A DNA stretch of 64,000 nucleotides, from contig JAGAYR010000009.1 of the NCBI GenBank assembly GCA_017940415.1, forward strand, positions 124,001-188,000. The letters are read 5' to 3'. Each line of letters opens with the position of its first letter. Position 1 is the first letter of the stretch. The position numbers and the translations under genes are program-made. This document shows, piece after piece, positions 33,583-43,626 of this stretch. The notes under the pieces were generated by a model. The model worked only from the letters and a program-made list of their open reading frames with translations, did not search any database and was not told where the DNA came from. Origin of the DNA: Lachnospiraceae bacterium (GTDB lineage: Bacteria > Bacillota > Clostridia > Lachnospirales > Lachnospiraceae).

Positions 33583-35085
33583 ATGCGTAAGCTTTTGAAG
33601 ATAAGTTTTTCAGATAAAGTGCTGGCCGTACTGTCCGTGGCGGCTCTTTTACTTGCGCTCATTCCTCTCTACAGGCTTGCTTTTTATGCCGTTCCCAGAT
33701 ATGACGATTATGGTTACGGTCTTAATCTGTGGAAAGAGCAGAGGTATGGTTATGGCCCTTTGACAATATTGAAAGCGGGCTATGAAACCGCCCTCAGTTC
33801 CCATTATTCATGGCAGGGAACTTATTCTTCCATATTCATGATGGCTCAGATGCCCGGTGCATTGGGATTCGACAAATATTTCATCGGTCCCATGCTGCTC
33901 ATCACTTCACTTGCCTCGTCTGTGTTTTTTATGACCATGGTGCTTACGGGAGTTTATCTCAAGGCCGACAGATATAAGAGGATCATCTTCTCGGTTATCG
34001 TAACCCTGACACTTACCGAGTGCATTTATACAGCTCAGCAGGGATTCTACTGGTACAACAGCGGAGTGCATTATGTTTTCATGCACAGCCTTATGTTCGT
34101 GATGACGGCATTTATTGTCCTGCTTGATCATGTGGATCATATCCTGCCCCGTATTCTTTTGTTTCTTGCGGTAACATTCCTTGCCTTTGTCTGTGCGGGA
34201 GCCAACTTTGTAACCTGCGTCCAGGGAATTCTTCTTTTAACGGGTTATATTTTTATTGTTCTTATAAAGAATCCACGCAGATCCATCCTTTATCTTCCGG
34301 CGTTTTTCATCTACACCTACGGACTCAGGCTTAACCTTCTGGCACCGGGAAATGCCCATCGTCAGGCTTCATATCAGGGAGAGGGCGTTATTGCATCCGT
34401 TGCGGATTCTCTCAAAGAGGGCGTGGTAAATACCTGGAAATTCAGTGGTCTATTCGTTTTGATACTTATGATCGTTGCCATCCCCGTTATCAGGAAGATG
34501 GTTAAAAAGACGGATTTTAAGTTCAGACTGCCCGGTCTTTTTACCCTTCTTTCATATTGCTTTTACTGCACCGGATACACTTCCAGCTATTATTCCATGG
34601 GAAATGCGGGATTATCCCGAACCTGGATCGCGGTATGTTTTACTTTCCAGATACTGCTTTTTGCAAATGAAGTTTACTGGATTGGATATCTGGTAAGAAG
34701 AGGAGTGGCAGAGAAGCTTTTTGCGATCACCGGGTACAGATTCAGACATTACGTTCTTTATTATGCTGCGGCTTTGGCCATGCTCCTGTTTTCTTTTCAC
34801 ATAACACAGGATAAGATCGGAGCTGTCTCATCCTTCGGGGCTTATTACTATATCCATACCGGAGAGGCCTATGCCTTCCATCAGGAATTTATGGACAGAG
34901 TGGATATCATCGAAAATTCCGACGGAGGAGATGTGGTGGTTCCCGAATATGCCTATAAACCCTGGTTTTTGATCAACAGGGATATATCTGAAGATCCCAC
35001 CCAGGAGGAGAACAGGATGATGTCGGAGTATTTCGGCATCGATGATCTGAGAACTGTTCCCTGGAACGAGTATTATGGGGATTAG
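33583..35085 (+). CDS. Polytopic membrane protein, DUF6056-like
   Basis: A 500-residue membrane protein with about 11-12 helices. The first extracytoplasmic loop has PRYDDYGYG and SWQGTYSSIFMM, and the motif QQGFYWYNSGVHYVF follows; from memory these belong to the DUF6056 group, thought to be GT-C-like glycosyltransferases because of an acidic Asp-Asp after helix one. No partner gene is adjacent. AAAGGAG precedes the ATG. Substrate unknown. Confidence 0.7.
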   Translation: MRKLLKISFSDKVLAVLSVAALLLALIPLYRLAFYAVPRYDDYGYGLNLWKEQRYGYGPLTILKAGYETALSSHYSWQGTYSSIFMMAQMPGALGFDKYFIGPMLLITSLASSVFFMTMVLTGVYLKADRYKRIIFSVIVTLTLTECIYTAQQGFYWYNSGVHYVFMHSLMFVMTAFIVLLDHVDHILPRILLFLAVTFLAFVCAGANFVTCVQGILLLTGYIFIVLIKNPRRSILYLPAFFIYTYGLRLNLLAPGNAHRQASYQGEGVIASVADSLKEGVVNTWKFSGLFVLILMIVAIPVIRKMVKKTDFKFRLPGLFTLLSYCFYCTGYTSSYYSMGNAGLSRTWIAVCFTFQILLFANEVYWIGYLVRRGVAEKLFAITGYRFRHYVLYYAAALAMLLFSFHITQDKIGAVSSFGAYYYIHTGEAYAFHQEFMDRVDIIENSDGGDVVVPEYAYKPWFLINRDISEDPTQEENRMMSEYFGIDDLRTVPWNEYYGD

Positions 35086-35124
35086 TCATATTTATAAAAA
35101 AACTCAAAAATCTTGTCTTAATGC

Positions 35125-35153
35125 TTGCATTTCAAAAGTGGAAATACTAATAT
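35125..35153 (+). promoter_or_regulatory. SigA-type promoter of groESL
   Basis: TTGCAT (35125-35130), 17 bases, TAATAT (35148-35153). Expected start near 35160, just before the CIRCE element. Confidence 0.75.
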
Positions 35154-35165
35154 AGGTAATGTCGA

Positions 35166-35192
35166 TTAGCACTCAAATTAAATGAGTGCTAA
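35166..35192. promoter_or_regulatory. CIRCE operator (HrcA binding site)
   Basis: Exact consensus TTAGCACTC - 9 bases - GAGTGCTAA. HrcA bound here represses groESL and releases on heat shock. The element lies in the transcribed leader. Confidence 0.97.
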
Positions 35193-35242
35193 CAAGAGAA
35201 AACTAACAACGCATTTATGTGCGTCAAAAAGGAGGCAATAAT

Positions 35243-35533
35243 ATGAAGTTAGTACCTTTGGGTGACAGAGTAGTCCTTAAGGCAGTAGCTGCCGAAGAGA
35301 CCACCAAGTCCGGAATCATCCTTGCAGGAACTGCAGGAAAAGAGAAGCCCTCACAGGGTGATGTAGTTGCTGTAGGCCCCGGAATCACCGCTGACGGCAA
35401 AGAAGTCAAGATGGAAGTTAAAAAGGGCGACAGAGTAATTTATCAGAAATATGCCGGAACAGAAGTTAAGCTTGAAGATGACGAGGAGTACATCGTTGTT
35501 AAGCAGAACGATATCCTTGCAATTGTAAAATAA
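35243..35533 (+). CDS. groES: Co-chaperonin GroES
   Basis: Lid of the GroEL chaperonin, 96 residues per subunit, heptameric. The N-terminus MKLVPLGDRVVLKAV and the mobile loop (about 17-34, TTKSGIILAGTAGKEKPSQ) are typical, as is the C-terminal end VKQNDILAIVK. ATG 35243 follows GGAGG; an in-frame upstream start would skip it. First gene of the CIRCE operon. Confidence 0.98.
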   Translation: MKLVPLGDRVVLKAVAAEETTKSGIILAGTAGKEKPSQGDVVAVGPGITADGKEVKMEVKKGDRVIYQKYAGTEVKLEDDEEYIVVKQNDILAIVK

Positions 35534-37174
<1,641 letters not shown>

Positions 37175-37200
37175 TCGCAAACTGAGCCGTGCTAATACAT

Positions 37201-37249
37201 AAAAAAACCGACCGTGAGCATGTTTACATGCAGAGCGGTCGGTTTTTTT
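37201..37249. terminator. Bidirectional terminator after groEL
   Basis: 14-bp stem AAAAAAACCGACCG / CGGTCGGTTTTTTT with a 21-base loop containing a small GCATG/CATGC stem; works for groESL and for the convergent araC-type gene. Confidence 0.9.
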
Positions 37250-37260
37250 GTGTATTAATA

Positions 37261-37334
37261 GGGCGAAGCCCGACATGAGGAAAACGAGCATAGCGAGTTT
37301 TCCGAATGAGCACGGCAGTAGTGCAAAGCACCGT
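37261..37334. repeat. Mosaic of three small hairpins downstream of groEL
   Basis: Three consecutive stem-loops: GGGC/GCCC around GAA; GGAAAAC/GTTTTCC around an 11-base loop (37279-37303); and ACGG/CCGT closing an inner GTGC/GCAC. No coding potential. It resembles short structured intergenic repeats of Clostridia, though only one copy lies in this window. Confidence 0.4.
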
Positions 37335-37378
37335 TTTTGCGCAGGAATAGCTGATGCTGGCATTGATCGTCGTGGAGT

Positions 37379-38224
37379 TTATCTATATAACTTTCTGTAA
37401 TTTCTGGGTGAATATCCCGTGATTTCCCTGAACACTTTGTTGAATGTGGTGGTGGACTGGAATCCCGCCATGAACGCACAATCCGTTATTGATAATCCTT
37501 TATCCAGCAGAAGAGAGGTGGCTGCCTTAACTCTTATGTTGGAAAGGTATGCCGGGAAGGATATGTGCATGTATTGTTTGAAGAGCTTTGAGAAGTAGAA
37601 GGTGCTTATTCCGATATGATCCGCAACCTCTGTCTGTGTGATGGGATTTGAGGAATTCTCGGAGATGTAATTGCAAGCGGCATGTATATACTGCCATCCG
37701 ATCTTGGTAGTATCTTCTGATTCTATTATGGCTCTGCTGTCTGACATGACATGCTCGCCGATTCTGACCAGGATCTCATATACGCATCCCTTGCTTCTTG
37801 ATTCCGCAAAAAGATCGTTGGATTTCCTTATCCTGTCAATTTCAAATATCCTGTCCGCTATGAATTCGGCAAGGGCAGGCTCTTCCCGGGCGGATATGTA
37901 GTTACAGTCATACAGGAATCTGGATACAGATAACAGGTCCATATTGTTCTCTATGATTATAGAGGCGAACTGAATGAACATGGCCCCTTTTTTGGGAATC
38001 TTGACAGTCTCATGAATCTGTCCGGGCCAGGCCAGCAGAATATCCCCTGCGTTTAATTTATACAGGGTATCTCCGACTTTGTATTTGCATCCGTCCTTCA
38101 GCGCAACGGTAAATTCCGCCGCATTATGCCAATGAGGAGGGTAGATCTCAGGTGTCTCATCACCGGTTATCGAAATCGAAGAAGGATGATCAAAATGTAT
38201 TGTTTCCTGAGTCGTTTTATTCAT
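37379..38224 (-). CDS. AraC family transcriptional regulator with cupin sensor
   Basis: One-component regulator of 281 residues. An N-terminal cupin (about 10-110) with YPPHWHNAAEFTVAL and GDILLAWPGQIHE motifs binds an effector, often a sugar; the C-terminal pair of helix-turn-helix motifs is clear (TQTEVADHIGISTFYFSKLFK and GFQSTTTFNKVFREITG; second motif ends the protein). ATG 38224 is preferred over a TTG at 38251. It is divergent from the MATE/GH42-like operon, which it probably controls. Confidence 0.9.
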   Translation of the reverse strand: MNKTTQETIHFDHPSSISITGDETPEIYPPHWHNAAEFTVALKDGCKYKVGDTLYKLNAGDILLAWPGQIHETVKIPKKGAMFIQFASIIIENNMDLLSVSRFLYDCNYISAREEPALAEFIADRIFEIDRIRKSNDLFAESRSKGCVYEILVRIGEHVMSDSRAIIESEDTTKIGWQYIHAACNYISENSSNPITQTEVADHIGISTFYFSKLFKQYMHISFPAYLSNIRVKAATSLLLDKGLSITDCAFMAGFQSTTTFNKVFREITGYSPRNYRKLYR

Positions 38225-38230
38225 ATCTCT

Positions 38231-38258
38231 ATAATAACAAAAAATGGGCAAAACTCAA
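38231..38258 (-). promoter_or_regulatory. Promoter candidate of the AraC-type gene
   Basis: On the - strand TTGAGT (38258-38253), 16 bases, TATTAT (38236-38231). It ends only 6 bases before the ATG, so the transcript would be leaderless or nearly so. Confidence 0.5.
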
Positions 38259-38322
38259 CAAATAAGTAATTCTATATAAAATGCATACGGAATAGAATGA
38301 GGGCAGGAAAGGACGAATAATT

Positions 38323-39732
38323 ATGAAAAGCCGCGAGACTGATTTTACAACCGGAAAGCCCGCACAGCTGATACTGTCGTTTTACTGGCCCCTTCTTATG
38401 ACCAGTATGCTTCAGCAGTTTTATAATTTTGCCGACACCTGGATCGTAGGACAGGGACTTGGTGACGATGCCCTCGCCGCAGTAGGAAATATGGGATCAC
38501 TCTTTTTTCTGATAGTCGGTTTTTCATTCGGTATTGCCAATGGATTCGGTGTTCTGATAGCACAGAGTTACGGTGCCGGTAACATCGAAGCTCTCAAGCA
38601 CAGAATGGCGGGAGTTATTGAGCTGGGTATAGTTATTTCTGTATTTTTATCCGTATTCAGCGTGGCGTTTTTGCCCCATGCTTTAAGGCTTCTTCAGACC
38701 GATGAGATCATCATGGCAGACAGCCTGAAATACGGGTATATCATCTTCGGAGGACTTTCTTCCGGTATCTGTTACAATGTCAGCGCTGCGGTATTAAGAG
38801 CTCTCGGAGACAGTAAGACTCCTCTTAAGGCGATAGTTATTTCCTCGGTTCTTAATGTATCTTTGAACTGCTTTTTCATATTCGGAATGGGCATGGGCGT
38901 AGAAGGCGTTGCAATTGCCACCATAGTGGCTCAGGTTATTTCCGCTGCTTTTTGTATCTACAGACTCAGCAGGATTCCTGTTATTCATCTGCAGAAAGAA
39001 CATTTCAAAAATGAAAACAAGATCTTCTTTGAACTTCTTGCCAACGGACTTCCCATGGCATTCATGAATTCCATCACTGCGGTGGGATGCATGGTTGTTC
39101 AATATTTCGTAAACGGCTACGGTGTCGTATATACCGCAGCTTATGCGGCTTGCAGCAAATACCTCAATCTCTTCATGAATCCTGCATCAACCGCGGGTAA
39201 TGCCATGAGCGCATATACCTCACAGAATTACGGTGCCGGTGAGTTTGTAAGGATAAGAGACGGACTTAAAGTCACTTTATCCATCGCCGGAATAACCTAT
39301 CTTCTGCTGGGATCGCTCATGGTGTTCTTCCCCGGCTTTCTTGCCCGGATTCTTTTGCAGGGAAGCGCCCAGATCCGTCTGGCGTGCATGTTCCTTCCCA
39401 GATGCGGCATTATGATGATATTTGTCGATGTTCTCTTCGTTGTGAGAAACTGTGTGCAGGGAATGGGTAAGCCCATGCTTCCCATGGCATCCGGAATACT
39501 TGAAATGTTTCTGAGAATTTTCGTGATATCATTTTTAATGAGCAGACTCGGATTCAAGGCAACTGCTTATGCCGAGATAAGCGCGTGGATAGGAGCACTG
39601 GCAGTTAATGCATTTGCTCTTAACAAATATTTGTCTCCGCTGGTTGCGGGAGAAAAATCAGAAGCTGCGGAATCAGCTGAAGAAACGATAATTCATGGAA
39701 GATGGAGGAACAAACTTCATGGGACATTTTAA
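38323..39732 (+). CDS. MATE family transporter
   Basis: Membrane antiporter of 469 residues with 12 helices, the standard MATE size. Typical features: PAQLILSFYWPLLMTSMLQQ start, NFADTWIVGQ and the repeated half (NGLPMAFMNSITAVG) around residue 245. MATE proteins usually export drugs or metabolites using Na+ or H+. ATG 38323 follows AAAGGA. It overlaps the next gene by 14 bases and is divergent from an AraC regulator with a sugar-type sensor, so transport of a carbohydrate or aglycone is conceivable. Confidence 0.92.
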   Translation: MKSRETDFTTGKPAQLILSFYWPLLMTSMLQQFYNFADTWIVGQGLGDDALAAVGNMGSLFFLIVGFSFGIANGFGVLIAQSYGAGNIEALKHRMAGVIELGIVISVFLSVFSVAFLPHALRLLQTDEIIMADSLKYGYIIFGGLSSGICYNVSAAVLRALGDSKTPLKAIVISSVLNVSLNCFFIFGMGMGVEGVAIATIVAQVISAAFCIYRLSRIPVIHLQKEHFKNENKIFFELLANGLPMAFMNSITAVGCMVVQYFVNGYGVVYTAAYAACSKYLNLFMNPASTAGNAMSAYTSQNYGAGEFVRIRDGLKVTLSIAGITYLLLGSLMVFFPGFLARILLQGSAQIRLACMFLPRCGIMMIFVDVLFVVRNCVQGMGKPMLPMASGILEMFLRIFVISFLMSRLGFKATAYAEISAWIGALAVNAFALNKYLSPLVAGEKSEAAESAEETIIHGRWRNKLHGTF

Positions 39733-41470
39733 TAACTTCAAGGTAACTGTATACTGCGTTTCGGCGATCCTTCAGAACATGGATTTGGAAACTCTTGAAA
39801 AGCAGTATGACTTTATCGAGAAATATGTAGGCATCGATAAAGTTTATCTGGAGCCTTACAGAGGATCTCACTGGGTAGAGAAGGACAAGATACGTGAGAT
39901 CACTAAGTTTTTCAGAGACAGAAATGTGGAAGTATCCGGCGGTCTTACTACCGTTGTTCCCGATCTTTCGGATGAAGACAAAGATAAGCAGAGGCTTTTC
40001 GGAACATTCTGTTACACCAATCCAAAGATGCGTGAGCATGTAAAGAAGGTTTCCGAGTATTGCGCAGAGCTTTTTGATGAAGTCATTCTCGATGACTTTT
40101 ATTTCACCAATTGTACCTGCAACGAATGTATCAAGGCGAAGGGCGACAGATCATGGGTTGATTTCAGAAGAGACCTCATGAAGGATGTTTCCGAGAATCT
40201 GATTGTAGGTCCCGCAAAGAAGATCAATCCCGGGATTAAGATGATCATCAAGTTCCCCAACTGGCGTGAGTCTTACCATGCCACCGGATACAGACCTGAC
40301 GTGGAGAAAGATATTTTCGATAAGGTTTATACCGGAACTGAGACAAGAGCGAGTGCATATCAGGATCAGCATCTTCCCACTTATCTCAGCTACAGTCTTC
40401 CCAGATGGATGGATGATGCTTCAAACGGACGCAATCAGGGAACCTGGTTTGATACATATCAGTGCTGGCCTGTAGATGATTATCTCGAGCAGGGATATTT
40501 GTCTGCATTTGCAAAACCGGAAGAGATCACTCTTTTCCAGTGGACGGATCTGTATGAAAACAAACTCGTCACACCTCTCGGACTTCAGTTTGCGAGGATT
40601 GACAGGATGCTTGATAAGACGGGAAAGCCTGTGGGCATTCCCGCATATATTCCCTATGCTTCGCAGGGAGAGAATCATGTAGAGGATTTCCTCGGGATGC
40701 AGGGTATCGCTCTTTATCCCACGACCGTATTCCCGGAAGATGGAAGTGTTCTGGTGACCGAAAGTTCTCTTTATGATAAGGAGATATTCGAAAAGCTTAA
40801 GGGATTTTTGACATCCGGCGGAAAAGTATTCGTAACTCCCGGCTTTATGACTAAGTCTCCCGAAGATGAGTGGAGAGAGCTTAGCAGCGCATATCTGACC
40901 GGAAGAAAGCTTAATGTCACCAGATACTATAAGACCGACGATCCCGCAGGATATATGGAAGATGTCAGCCCTGTTCTTTTTGCGGATATTCAGCATTCAA
41001 ACAATCTTTCATGGTCACTTCTTAACGGAGGTGCGGGAGAGTATCATTCTACGCTTTTCCTTAAGGATACATACGGTAAAGGAAAGATGTTCCTTATCAA
41101 TATCCCCGAGAATCCCTCGGATCTGTCCAAGATTCCCGGATGGGCCATGGATGCGGTTAAGCACGAATTCAATTATGACGGAATATATGTCACTGCTCCG
41201 AATGTATCCATATTCCATTATGACAATGATACTTTTATCCTCTATGCACATGTAACGGATCATGCTCATCCCGTGCATGCGACTATTCATATTCAAAGTG
41301 AAAATGTAAAACTCACTCAGTACTTTGCGCCTTGGACCAAGGATGGCATCAAAGAGTTAGAGCTTACGAAGAAAACTTTGCACTACGATCTTAAGCCTTC
41401 TGCCGAGATGACTGCCGATGTGATACTTAATCCCGGCGAGTTCTACGAATATAAGATCACCAGAGAATAG
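39719..41470 (+). CDS. GH42-like TIM-barrel protein (putative glycoside hydrolase)
   Basis: A 583-residue cytoplasmic protein, no signal peptide. The first 330 residues look like a TIM barrel: alternating strands (DKVYLEPYRG, EVILDDFYF, MIIKFPNWRES, EITLFQWTDL). The segment EVILDDFYF carries an acidic pair at a strand end, suitable for catalysis. Residues about 360-470 resemble the glutamine-amidotransferase-like trimerisation domain of GH42 enzymes (KLKGFLTSGGKVFVTPGF), and the end is beta-rich. ATG 39719 follows GGAGG. It overlaps the MATE gene, so the products act together. The exact glycosidase family is not recognised. Confidence 0.6.
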   Translation: MGHFNNFKVTVYCVSAILQNMDLETLEKQYDFIEKYVGIDKVYLEPYRGSHWVEKDKIREITKFFRDRNVEVSGGLTTVVPDLSDEDKDKQRLFGTFCYTNPKMREHVKKVSEYCAELFDEVILDDFYFTNCTCNECIKAKGDRSWVDFRRDLMKDVSENLIVGPAKKINPGIKMIIKFPNWRESYHATGYRPDVEKDIFDKVYTGTETRASAYQDQHLPTYLSYSLPRWMDDASNGRNQGTWFDTYQCWPVDDYLEQGYLSAFAKPEEITLFQWTDLYENKLVTPLGLQFARIDRMLDKTGKPVGIPAYIPYASQGENHVEDFLGMQGIALYPTTVFPEDGSVLVTESSLYDKEIFEKLKGFLTSGGKVFVTPGFMTKSPEDEWRELSSAYLTGRKLNVTRYYKTDDPAGYMEDVSPVLFADIQHSNNLSWSLLNGGAGEYHSTLFLKDTYGKGKMFLINIPENPSDLSKIPGWAMDAVKHEFNYDGIYVTAPNVSIFHYDNDTFILYAHVTDHAHPVHATIHIQSENVKLTQYFAPWTKDGIKELELTKKTLHYDLKPSAEMTADVILNPGEFYEYKITRE

Positions 41471-41488
41471 TTTTTTATAAAGTTTTAA

Positions 41489-41517
41489 TTGACTCCTTTT
41501 AAAAGATTTCATAGAAT
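41489..41517 (+). promoter_or_regulatory. SigA-type promoter of the OhrR/GPx operon
   Basis: TTGACT (41489-41494), 17 bases, TAGAAT (41512-41517), directly adjoining the palindromic operator. Confidence 0.85.
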
Positions 41518-41546
41518 ACTTTTGCACAAGTAAATTGTTCAAAAGT
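41518..41546. promoter_or_regulatory. Probable OhrR operator
   Basis: 12-base arms ACTTTTGCACAA / TTGTTCAAAAGT around GTAAA, one mismatch. It begins at the base after the -10 box, so a bound dimer would block RNA polymerase. Confidence 0.7.
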
Positions 41547-41564
41547 GATATGAGGTAAGCGTAA

Positions 41565-42014
41565 ATGAAAAAAGGTAATGACTTTGACAGGCTTAAATTA
41601 TGCAATCAGGTTTGTTTTCCGCTTTATGCCTGCTCAAAGGAACTGGTAAGACAGTACGGCCCTTATCTTAAGGAACTTGACCTTACTTATACCCAGTACA
41701 TCGTAATGATGGTCATGTGGGAGAAGGAGAAGGCATCATCAAGAGATCTTGCAGAGTGCCTTCATCTCGATTACGGCACACTGACTCCCGTACTTAAGAG
41801 ACTTGAACTTGCGGGATACATATCAAGGGAACGTTCCGAGGAGGATGAGAGGCTTCTTACTCTGAGCCTTACCAAAGAAGGGAAGAAACTTAAGGCGAAA
41901 GCCGTTCACATTCCCGGTGAGATTGCCGCAAAAGTCGGACTGACAGAAGAAGAATTCAAAACACTTTACGCGCTTACTTACAAAGCACTTGCGAACATGG
42001 AAAAACTCGATTAA
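41565..42014 (+). CDS. ohrR: OhrR/MarR family peroxide-sensing repressor
   Basis: A 149-residue MarR-type repressor. Near the N-terminus CNQVCFPLYACSKEL aligns with the redox centre of OhrR (Cys15 in Bacillus), here Cys17, with extra Cys13 and Cys23. The winged helix (about 55-100) contains SSRDLAECLHLDYGTLTPVLKRLE (quoted in part). Oxidation by organic peroxides would release the repressor from DNA. An almost perfect palindrome overlaps its promoter, so it controls its own operon with the peroxidase gene 15 bases downstream. Confidence 0.88.
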   Translation: MKKGNDFDRLKLCNQVCFPLYACSKELVRQYGPYLKELDLTYTQYIVMMVMWEKEKASSRDLAECLHLDYGTLTPVLKRLELAGYISRERSEEDERLLTLSLTKEGKKLKAKAVHIPGEIAAKVGLTEEEFKTLYALTYKALANMEKLD

Positions 42015-42029
42015 ACAAAGGAGAACAAT

Positions 42030-42581
42030 ATGGCAGGAGTATACGATTTTACCGTTAAGGACAGAACCGGTAACGAAGTAAGCTTAAATGAGTACGCAGG
42101 AAAAGTACTTCTTATCGTAAATACCGCAACAGGATGCGGATTTACCCCTCACTATGAGCCACTTGAGGCTATGTACAAAGATCTTAAAGACAAGGGATTT
42201 GAAATTCTGGATTTTCCCTGTAATCAGTTTGCAAACCAGGCACCCGGAGATGAAGAAGAGATTCATCAGTTCTGTACCATGAAGTTCGGAACCGAATTCC
42301 CTCAGTTTGCCAAGATCGATGTTAACGGAGAGACAGCACATCCTCTATTTGCATATCTTGCTACCGACAAGCCTTTTGAAGGATTCGGCAAGGGAATCAA
42401 AAATGCAGCTCTGAAGAAGTTCACCGACATGAACAACAAAGCCTTCGGCGACAAGGCATATATCAAGTGGAATTTCACCAAGTTCCTGGTAGACAGAGAA
42501 GGCAAAGTTGTTGCAAGATTCGAGCCTACCGTAGATATGGACGATGTGAGAAAAGCGGTAGAGGAACTTCTTGCAAAATAA
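42030..42581 (+). CDS. Glutathione peroxidase family (thioredoxin-dependent) peroxidase
   Basis: Reduces hydrogen and lipid peroxides in the cytoplasm; bacterial members usually take electrons from thioredoxin. In 183 residues are the peroxidatic Cys36 (NTATGCGFT; a cysteine, not selenocysteine), the resolving-side block FPCNQFANQAPGD and WNFTKFLVDREG. AAAGGAG precedes the ATG. It follows ohrR by 15 bases and shares its promoter, making a peroxide-response operon in an apparently anaerobic organism. Confidence 0.93.
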   Translation: MAGVYDFTVKDRTGNEVSLNEYAGKVLLIVNTATGCGFTPHYEPLEAMYKDLKDKGFEILDFPCNQFANQAPGDEEEIHQFCTMKFGTEFPQFAKIDVNGETAHPLFAYLATDKPFEGFGKGIKNAALKKFTDMNNKAFGDKAYIKWNFTKFLVDREGKVVARFEPTVDMDDVRKAVEELLAK

Positions 42582-42634
42582 AACAGCAGGTGCGTCTTAC
42601 GATAAGATGCGACACAGAAGACGGGAGGTCTTAA

Positions 42635-43609
42635 ATGGATAAGATCAAATGGGGAATCATAGGAACCGCAAATATCGCAAGATGGGCTACCATCCCCGGA
42701 ATAAAGAAAGCGGATAATGCAGAGCTTTACGCTATTGCAGGCAGAAATCCGGAGAAGGCTGCAAAGTACAAGGAGGAATTCGGTTTTGAGAAAGCATACG
42801 GAAGTTATGACGAGCTGATAGCCGATCCCGATGTGCAGGCAGTTTATATTCCCCTTCCCAACGATATACATCTTAAGTGGGTTACGGAGGCTCTTAAGGC
42901 GAAGAAACATGTTCTTTGCGAAAAGCCTCTTGCATTAAATGCCCGTGAAGCCGAAGAGATGTACAAGACCGCCGAGGAAAACGGTGTATATCTCATGGAG
43001 GCTTATGCATATCTCCACAGTCCTTATGTGGGGAGTCTGAAGAAAGATATCGACAGCGGTATCATCGGTGATGTGGATTATATCGAATCCGCATTTATCA
43101 CACAGGGGTACAAAGAAGACTTCCGTCTTCACAAGGAGTTTGGTGGCGGTGCAATGTATGACCTCGGCTGCTATTGCACTACCATGATTCTTACTCTTAT
43201 TGATTCCGAACCCGAACTTGTTAAAGCTGTTGCGGAATTTTCAGATCTCGGTGTCGACTTTAATACCGCAGCCATCATGAGATTCAAGAATGGGGTGAGA
43301 GCTTCTTTCAATATCGGAATGATCCTCGGTGAAAATACCAATTCCAGATTCGACAGACTCTTCATTCACGGAAGCAAGGGAAGCATCCGTTCCGATGTCG
43401 AATACAATCAGGAAGGCGATGTAAGTTACAGCATTTATACTTCCGATGGAGTTACGGAGAGAAAAGTATCCGTTCCTCATAATTACAAACTTGAGATCGA
43501 GCAGCTGGGAAGATGTATTTTAAACGGCGAAAAGCCTCACATCACACCGGAGTTTTCAATCAAGAACGCAAAGCTCATCGATACCGTGCTTAATGAGATA
43601 GGCTTTTAA
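42635..43609 (+). CDS. Gfo/Idh/MocA family oxidoreductase
   Basis: NAD(P)-dependent dehydrogenase of sugars or polyols, 324 residues. The Rossmann start IKWGIIGTANIARW, the EKPLALNAREAEEM block (catalytic Lys of the EKP motif near residue 96) and the C-terminal alpha/beta domain (GGGAMYDLGCY) define the family. GGGAGG precedes ATG 42635. First of four tightly spaced genes that together look like a pathway for an unusual sugar or inositol-like compound. Substrate not predictable. Confidence 0.92.
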   Translation: MDKIKWGIIGTANIARWATIPGIKKADNAELYAIAGRNPEKAAKYKEEFGFEKAYGSYDELIADPDVQAVYIPLPNDIHLKWVTEALKAKKHVLCEKPLALNAREAEEMYKTAEENGVYLMEAYAYLHSPYVGSLKKDIDSGIIGDVDYIESAFITQGYKEDFRLHKEFGGGAMYDLGCYCTTMILTLIDSEPELVKAVAEFSDLGVDFNTAAIMRFKNGVRASFNIGMILGENTNSRFDRLFIHGSKGSIRSDVEYNQEGDVSYSIYTSDGVTERKVSVPHNYKLEIEQLGRCILNGEKPHITPEFSIKNAKLIDTVLNEIGF

Positions 43610-43626
43610 ACAGGGAGGGTATTTCC

